Shown here one piece after another: positions 59,790 to 64,000 of a DNA stretch of 64,000 nucleotides. The DNA lies in contig JAZUCL010000014.1 of NCBI GenBank assembly GCA_045639125.1, forward strand, positions 65,420 through 129,419. Reading direction: 5' to 3'. Source of the DNA: JAZUCL01 sp045639125 (lineage in GTDB: Bacteria > Bacillota > Clostridia > Oscillospirales > QAMX01). The position numbers and the translations under genes are program-made. Position 1 is the first letter of the stretch. Each line of letters starts with the position of its first letter. Below the pieces are notes generated by a model. That model did no database searches, was not told where the DNA came from, and saw only the letters and a program-made list of their open reading frames with translations.

Positions 59790-61175
59790 TTATGGCATTT
59801 TTCTTTGGATTGCCTTTGTCTTCCACTTGCCTCGTGCATAGAAGAATATGGTAAGTGCCGCACCAAGTAACCATGTTATAAGCAGAGAAATAGGCACCGA
59901 TAAGAAACTTCCTTTAGGAAGTTCAGGGGTAGTTGTAAGCCATACAAGTCCGTATGCTATCGGGATACGTGCAAAAACTGTGGTACAAATAGATACCCAC
60001 ATAGGTGCAACTGTGTCGCCTGCACCACGCATGACTCCTGAAAGGCTTTGAGTAACAGCCATTGCAATATATCCAACTGCAAGAATACGCATTATCTTTA
60101 CGCTAAGGTCTACAAGTTCAGGAGTATCAGTAAAAATGCTCATAAGATACTTGCCAAAAATTAGAATTGTCAAAGTAATTACAGCAGAACACAGCACCGC
60201 AAGGAGTGTTCCTTGCTTTGCTCCTTTTGATACTCGGTCGTACTCCCCTGCACCCACGTTCTGACCTGCGTAAGTAGTCATTGCTGTACCGAAAGAAAAG
60301 TTTGGAAGCATCGCAAATCCGTCAACTCGCATAACGATTACGTTTGCGGCGATGAACATTTCACCGAAACTGTTTGTCAAGGACTGTACGATAAGCATAG
60401 CGGAGGAGAAAATCGCCTGAGTAAAACCTGTAGGCAGACCGAGACGGATTACCGACAGGACATACTCTTTTTTGGGGCGAAGATCGGACCACTTAAGTAC
60501 GAAAATATCCTTCATTCGCAGAAGGCGAATCATACACAGTGTCGCCGACACAATCTGTGCGATAATGGTTGCCCACGCAACACCGGGTACTCCCATATTA
60601 AAATATGCAACGAATAAAACGTCGAGTACGATATTTATAATAGTTGCAACTACAATATATGCAAGTGCCGAAACCGAGTCACCAAGACCTCGCAGAAGTC
60701 CGCTTAAAATGTTGTAGTAGCCGAGGCCGAACGCACCTATCATAGAGATAACGAGGTAATTTGTACTGTCGTCAAGTATGCTTTCAGGTGTGTTGAACAG
60801 CACTAAAAGAGGTCGGATAATCCATGGTGACGCCACCATAAGAAACAGACAGGAGATTGCGGTGATGGTGATACATGTGCCGATAGTGCCTGCAAGTTCC
60901 TCTTTCTGACGTGCTCCAAAGTACTGTGATACCATAATTCCTGCACCTGTGGCAATACCCACAAACAAAACGAACAGCATATTGAGAAGAGGTGTTGTAC
61001 CGCCTACTGCCGCTAAAGCATTGTCGCCGATGTATTTACCGACAACGATACTGTCAACGGTGCTGTATAACTGCTGGGCAATATTGCCTAAAAGCATCGG
61101 TATTGAGAAAATACCTATTACTTTCCACGGTGTACCTTGTGTCATATCAGTCGGTGCGAATAAGTTTTTTAACAT
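59790..61175 (-). CDS. MATE-family efflux transporter
   Basis: A 461-residue protein with 12 hydrophobic helices. PMLLGNIAQQLYSTVDSIVVGKYIG at the start, PAILG-like bends and AGQNVGAGEYDRVSKGAKQG in the middle are typical of the NorM/DinF-like MATE group. It exports cationic drugs or metabolites in exchange for Na+ or H+; no specificity can be read. A TATAAT box lies about 45 bp upstream on the minus strand. Confidence 0.9.
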   Translation of the reverse strand: MLKNLFAPTDMTQGTPWKVIGIFSIPMLLGNIAQQLYSTVDSIVVGKYIGDNALAAVGGTTPLLNMLFVLFVGIATGAGIMVSQYFGARQKEELAGTIGTCITITAISCLFLMVASPWIIRPLLVLFNTPESILDDSTNYLVISMIGAFGLGYYNILSGLLRGLGDSVSALAYIVVATIINIVLDVLFVAYFNMGVPGVAWATIIAQIVSATLCMIRLLRMKDIFVLKWSDLRPKKEYVLSVIRLGLPTGFTQAIFSSAMLIVQSLTNSFGEMFIAANVIVMRVDGFAMLPNFSFGTAMTTYAGQNVGAGEYDRVSKGAKQGTLLAVLCSAVITLTILIFGKYLMSIFTDTPELVDLSVKIMRILAVGYIAMAVTQSLSGVMRGAGDTVAPMWVSICTTVFARIPIAYGLVWLTTTPELPKGSFLSVPISLLITWLLGAALTIFFYARGKWKTKAIQRKMP

Positions 61176-61302
61176 AGATTTATTTCCTTTTATATTATAA
61201 TTGAGATTCTAACTTTGAATTATACCACATTCCCGACCAAATGAAAATAGATATTTTGAAAATATAAAAAAATTTGTCAATATAGTTTGGATATTTTTTC
61301 AG

Positions 61303-61331
61303 TTTACAAATTAAGCCGGATAGTATATACT
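61303..61331 (+). promoter_or_regulatory. Promoter of bcp
   Basis: TTTACA (61303-61308), 17-bp spacer, TATACT (61326-61331), about 40 bp before the start codon. Confidence 0.65.
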
Positions 61332-61371
61332 GTCCATGTAAACTTATATGTCTATACTAAAGGAGGCTTTT

Positions 61372-61833
61372 ATGCTTACAATAAATAATATTGCACCGGA
61401 CTTCACTCTCCCCGACAAAGACGGAAACAGCGTTTCTCTTTCTGATTTTCGTGGCAAGAAGGTTGTTTTGTATTTCTATCCCCGTGACAACACTCCGGGC
61501 TGTACACGTCAAGCCTGTGCCTTTGGACAACTCTACGATGAGTTTAGCAAACGAAATGCAGTTGTAATTGGCATAAATCGTGACAGTATTGCATCTCATC
61601 AAAAGTTTTCCGACAAGCACTCACTTCCCTTTATTCTCTTGTCCAATACAGATTTATCTGTACTCAACGCTTACGGTGTATGGCAAGAGAAAAAGCAGTG
61701 TGGCAAGGTCAGTATGGGAATTGTGCGTACAACTTTTATAATTGACGAAAACGGCGTTATTATAAACGTAATGCCCAAAGTCAAGCCGGATACAAATGCC
61801 ACAGAAATTTTAGCATGGCTTGATACCCTTTAA
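61372..61833 (+). CDS. bcp: Thiol peroxidase of the Bcp/PrxQ group
   Basis: A 153-residue peroxiredoxin that reduces H2O2 and alkyl hydroperoxides with thioredoxin. IAPDFTLPDKDGNSVSLSDF, then PRDNTPGCTRQACAF with peroxidatic Cys44 and resolving Cys49 as in atypical two-Cys PrxQ. The ATG at 61372 follows AAAGGAGG. It protects an oxygen-sensitive metabolism full of ferredoxin enzymes. Monocistronic. Confidence 0.95.
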   Translation: MLTINNIAPDFTLPDKDGNSVSLSDFRGKKVVLYFYPRDNTPGCTRQACAFGQLYDEFSKRNAVVIGINRDSIASHQKFSDKHSLPFILLSNTDLSVLNAYGVWQEKKQCGKVSMGIVRTTFIIDENGVIINVMPKVKPDTNATEILAWLDTL

Positions 61834-61850
61834 GTAAAATTCTATTTATT

Positions 61851-61875
61851 AAGGCGAGGGAATTTCCCTCGCCTT
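61851..61875. terminator. Bidirectional terminator
   Basis: AAGGCGAGGGA, loop ATT, TCCCTCGCCTT, followed by TTTCT; with the spoIVB remnant immediately beyond, it was probably the shared terminator of bcp and the original spoIVB end. Confidence 0.88.
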
Positions 61876-61879
61876 TTTC

Positions 61880-61933
61880 TTACGCCGCTGACTCTAACAT
61901 ACTCTCTATAAATATGCCGCAGCCTTTTGTCAT
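61880..61933 (-). pseudogene. Remnant copy of the spoIVB 3' end
   Basis: On the minus strand the frame reads TKGCGIFIESMLESAA then stop. The intact spoIVB at 63729 reads TKGYGIFIENMLAEAEKLSD. Nucleotides 61904-61931 and 63765-63792 match at 26 of 28. Upstream of 61932 the frame loses similarity and soon meets a stop, so only the tail was kept. It directly adjoins the terminator, where a normal spoIVB should end. Confidence 0.8.
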
Positions 61934-61959
61934 CGTCTGATAGCCCGTCCTTTATCAAT

Positions 61960-62253
61960 TCAATATATCACTGTAACAGTAATTTCTTGTTCAATTTCAA
62001 AGAAAGATTTTCCGTCAAAACATTTTTCTGAAAGCACGGCATCAATAACATGTTGAGGAATATCCCCGTCTGTTTCTATCTTATGCTTTGCAATACATTT
62101 TGCAGCATCAGGTGTACAATCCCAAATCACCAAATATGTTTTATCACCATTTACTTCCGGTTGCAAAACATAAGTTGTTCCATTATATTCAAATTCAGCA
62201 TCGTGACAATGTGATATCAATTCTTTTAACTCGTTCATTTCAATTCCGTTCAT
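61960..62253 (-). CDS. Small acidic protein, candidate immunity protein
   Basis: A 97-residue acidic protein (MNGIEMNELKELISHCHDAE...) of unknown family. Its ATG overlaps the stop of the upstream ORF by one base and follows AAGGGGG. Small acidic proteins encoded right after a toxin module are usual immunity proteins; that is the reason for the suggestion. AT-rich relative to neighbours. Confidence 0.6.
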   Translation of the reverse strand: MNGIEMNELKELISHCHDAEFEYNGTTYVLQPEVNGDKTYLVIWDCTPDAAKCIAKHKIETDGDIPQHVIDAVLSEKCFDGKSFFEIEQEITVTVIY

Positions 62254-62693
62254 TACTTAACCCCCTTAAATAAATGTTTGTGTTTTTCATATAGTGGATC
62301 ACCCTTTTTTAGATTTGTTGGGTTTGGCAGTGTATTGCCATCTTTATAATAATGAATATGTAGAGATTTTTTGCCTCTATGCATACCGTAATCGATGCGG
62401 TAGATAGGCATTCGATTATTGTCAAAAGTAATATATTGATCAAATGTCCCATCTTTCCTATAAGAAATATATGCAGTACCGGGAGTGTTTGAACGTTCAG
62501 GAAGGCTTATGCTTGCCTTTGGATCTTTAGGTGCTAAAACTTTTACTCCGTCAACATAATCAACAGTATGCCATCGTGCTGGAGAACTGAATCCGCCTTC
62601 TTTTAAGAAAGAGCCTCTGCTACCCAACTTTAACACGCTCCTTCCATCTTTGAGAAAAGCACTGATAATATGATACATTGTTATAATTATCAA
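62253..62693 (-). CDS. Toxin C-terminal-like module, probably truncated
   Basis: A 146-residue frame. The recognisable part begins near residue 17 (GRSVLKLGSRGSFLKEGG) and continues with RWHTVDYVDGVKVLAPKDP and IDYGMHRGKKSLHIHYYKDG. The HxH motif in a beta-rich C-terminal module resembles nuclease-type ends of polymorphic toxins, but I cannot name the family. The first residues overlap the 3' end of the DUF4417 gene in another frame and have no ribosome site, so the original N-terminal delivery part is missing. Probably an orphan module retained with its immunity gene. Confidence 0.5.
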   Translation of the reverse strand: MIIITMYHIISAFLKDGRSVLKLGSRGSFLKEGGFSSPARWHTVDYVDGVKVLAPKDPKASISLPERSNTPGTAYISYRKDGTFDQYITFDNNRMPIYRIDYGMHRGKKSLHIHYYKDGNTLPNPTNLKKGDPLYEKHKHLFKGVK

Positions 62694-63273
62694 GTTCTTT
62701 TATTTCTCTTCCGCATACAATTAAATGTAACGGATTCTTTTGTTTTTGTAATTCCTCAACACCTTCTAAAAATATCCGTTTTCCATAAGGATCAGACATA
62801 CTTCCGTTTGATGATATGGCTATCGAGGCTTCTTCGGGTAACCCGTCAAAACACCATTCAAAATCTTCTTTTTGACACCATGAAGCAGTGGGGATAACAT
62901 CAAATCCTTGTTGTTGCAAATAATATGCCATTACACGATTTCTTGTGCAATTCCATATCAATTGTCCCGGAAGCATTTCCGGATACATTGAATAATCAGT
63001 AGTAATAATCCCTGCAAATTTTTTCATGTTTGAAAAACTAACTTCCGGATGATTCCAAAAGTTTTCAAATAATACATCATCGATAAAATAATCAATCCAA
63101 AATTCACTTGGATTTTTAATTCCATTTCTTTCGTTAAATCCTATAACTTTATCATAGGGCGGAACAAATTGCGTTGGTTTTAGTTGCGGCAATTTGTATT
63201 TGCCGATTAGATTAGCATCGTGCCAATAATACAATTTAAAATGATCAAATTTTCTTATGCCTGTTTTTAGCAT
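62620..63273 (-). CDS. DUF4417 protein with altered C-terminus
   Basis: A 217-residue protein. FWIDYFIDDVLFENFWNHPE, FAGIITTDYSMYPEMLPGQL and SISSNG-like stretches (AIAISSNGSMSDPYGKR) match DUF4417, a family often found on phages and mobile elements; function unknown. ATG at 63273 has GGAAGTG upstream. The last about 12 residues (QRWKERVKVG) are encoded by DNA that in another frame is the toxin-like module, so the natural end appears replaced at a junction. Confidence 0.7.
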   Translation of the reverse strand: MLKTGIRKFDHFKLYYWHDANLIGKYKLPQLKPTQFVPPYDKVIGFNERNGIKNPSEFWIDYFIDDVLFENFWNHPEVSFSNMKKFAGIITTDYSMYPEMLPGQLIWNCTRNRVMAYYLQQQGFDVIPTASWCQKEDFEWCFDGLPEEASIAISSNGSMSDPYGKRIFLEGVEELQKQKNPLHLIVCGREIKELDNYNNVSYYQCFSQRWKERVKVG

Positions 63274-63331
63274 AAAGTTCACTTCCTTTCCGGCTTTCAC
63301 CTAAAAAATATTTTATTTTCACCTTGCCTAA

Positions 63332-63360
63332 TTGACAAAGGGGAAAGGATATGCTAAAAT
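63332..63360 (+). promoter_or_regulatory. Consensus promoter for a small transcript
   Basis: Perfect TTGACA (63332-63337), 17-bp spacer, TAAAAT (63355-63360). The -10 lies within a 12-bp inverted repeat GGATATGCTAAA (63347-63358) / TTTAGCATATCC (63384-63395), a possible operator. Confidence 0.65.
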
Positions 63361-63365
63361 ACACT

Positions 63366-63448
63366 TATGCGAATAGGTATATGTTTAGCATATCCGAGAT
63401 TGAACACATGGATTAGTTGCTGGTAACAACTTATCGGTGTGTTTTTTC
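63366..63448 (+). ncRNA. Candidate small RNA of about 80 nt
   Basis: Downstream of the consensus promoter no ORF of note exists on the plus strand. The stretch ends with AACACA (63403-63408) pairing with TGTGTT (63438-63443), an inner GTTG/CAAC, and a run of six T residues: a terminator shape. The transcript would be about 80 nt, opposite in direction to the DUF4417 gene. No known RNA family recognised. Confidence 0.45.
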
Positions 63449-63537
63449 TTTTGTGTAAGAACAATCAATATACATCATCTGCCTTTCCAAAGTTTACTGT
63501 TAAATTATACTATATATATCAATGCATGTCAAGACTA

Positions 63538-63565
63538 AAGACACAACATATTGTGTCTTTTTTTG
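63538..63565. terminator. Terminator-like hairpin
   Basis: AAGACACAA, loop CATA, TTGTGTCTT and seven T residues. It lies in the AT-rich gap between the candidate small RNA and spoIVB; this gap contains no gene I can support. Confidence 0.65.
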
Positions 63566-63642
63566 ATTTTTCTAATTTTAACACTATATATTGTGTTGTT
63601 AAGTGTTAAGTAATACAAAGAATTTTTAATAAGTATAAAAAC

Positions 63643-63679
63643 AAAATGCTCACCTATATGGAATATAGGTGAGTATTTT
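63643..63679 (-). terminator. Terminator of spoIVB
   Basis: AAAATGCTCACCTATAT pairs with ATATAGGTGAGTATTTT (one mismatch) 50 bp downstream of the spoIVB stop. Confidence 0.75.
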
Positions 63680-63728
63680 GTTATTTGTCGGTAATGTTGG
63701 TAAGTCATGTCGGCAATATCGGTAATAA

Positions 63729-64000
63729 TCAATCTGAAAGTTTTTCCGCTTCAGCCAGCATATTTTCTATAAATATGCCGTAGCCTTTTGTCGGGTCGTT
63801 TACAAGAACGTGTGTTACTGCACCTACAATCTTTCCATTCTGTATAATCGGCGAGCCGGACATACCCTGTACGATACCGCCTGTAACTGAAAGCAATTTC
63901 GGGTCTGTCACTTCTATTAACATATCCTTATTTGTACTTTCAGAATTTTCATTTAGTTTTAGTATCTTAATATCATACAGTTGTGCTCCGTCTGTTCCCA
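63729..64000 (-). CDS. spoIVB: Stage IV sporulation protein B (SpoIVB serine peptidase), 3' part
   Basis: The frame is open from the window edge to the stop at 63729-63731, giving the last 90 residues. GGIVQGMSGSPIIQNGKIVGAVTHVLVNDPTKGYG contains the catalytic Ser of the S55 family (GMSGSP) and the conserved GAVTHV strand. SpoIVB is secreted from the forespore and triggers pro-sigma-K processing. The end KGYGIFIENMLAEAEKLSD differs from the remnant copy at 61.9 kb. The 5' part lies beyond the window. Confidence 0.93.
   Translation of the reverse strand, partial: GTDGAQLYDIKILKLNENSESTNKDMLIEVTDPKLLSVTGGIVQGMSGSPIIQNGKIVGAVTHVLVNDPTKGYGIFIENMLAEAEKLSD

Overview
The window looks like chromosome of an anaerobic, endospore-forming member of the Clostridia (Oscillospirales-like). 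The evidence is gene content: three sporulation genes (spoIIR, spo0A and the 3' end of spoIVB), pyruvate:ferredoxin oxidoreductase, a four-subunit 2-oxoacid:ferredoxin oxidoreductase, acetate kinase, a probably pyrophosphate-linked phosphofructokinase, RNase J, RNase M5 and Mini-III, and the low-GC Firmicutes cluster decarboxylase-darA-holB-ricT. Genes are dense, most lie on the minus strand, and many units end in clear Rho-independent hairpins. No rRNA, CRISPR array, transposase or integrase is visible.

Layout. 1-4.1 kb: end of an unknown gene, an NhaC-type antiporter, and carD-ispD-ispF plus a small membrane protein. 4.1-10.4 kb (minus): a fermentation operon of P-loop ATPase, ferredoxin, alpha, beta and gamma subunits of a 2-oxoacid oxidoreductase, a cupin regulator, an acyl-CoA synthetase and pyrE. 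10.5-14 kb: divergent phosphofructokinase and class II aldolase, then DUF368. 14-21 kb: uracil permease; aminotransferase-trpS-MraY/WecA-like-exported protein; spoIIR-mrnC. 21-30.2 kb: PFOR, two lipoproteins, ackA and divergent tmcAL. 30.2-41 kb: a DUF4380 protein and a UgtP-like glycosyltransferase; a long minus operon femX-alr-decarboxylase-darA-holB-ricT; RNase J behind a long structured leader. 41-51.2 kb (minus): DMT transporter, pyrF-pyrK-pyrD, a phosphatase-GNAT fusion, a TRIC-type channel, comEC, holA, rnmV and a nuclease-like protein. 51.2-57.7 kb: PHP and SDR enzymes, folT under a THF riboswitch, a small HTH gene, a four-helix-bundle gene between heptamer repeats, tRNA-Glu, tRNA-Met, a TtcA-like enzyme and a glycosyltransferase. 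57.7-64 kb: spo0A, a YdcF-like protein, a MATE exporter, bcp, a small AT-rich island and spoIVB.

The genes support sugar fermentation through fructose-1,6-bisphosphate to pyruvate, acetyl-CoA and acetate, oxidation or synthesis of 2-oxoacids via ferredoxin, pyrimidine synthesis and uracil uptake, MEP isoprenoid synthesis, cell-wall precursor handling and sporulation control.

The most unusual features are not ordinary genes. (1) A structured repeat of about 250 bp occurs twice in inverted orientation, each time after a gene's terminator and followed by a second copy of that same terminator; one stem shows a compensatory change. (2) An Avd/S23-like four-helix-bundle gene sits between two mirror-image blocks of degenerate 7-bp tandem repeats. 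(3) A roughly 1.8-kb island with DUF4417, toxin-like and immunity-like ORFs and a candidate small RNA is bounded by a duplication of the spoIVB 3' end. (4) The RNase J leader can form mutually exclusive structures. All functional statements are by eye; no database search was run.
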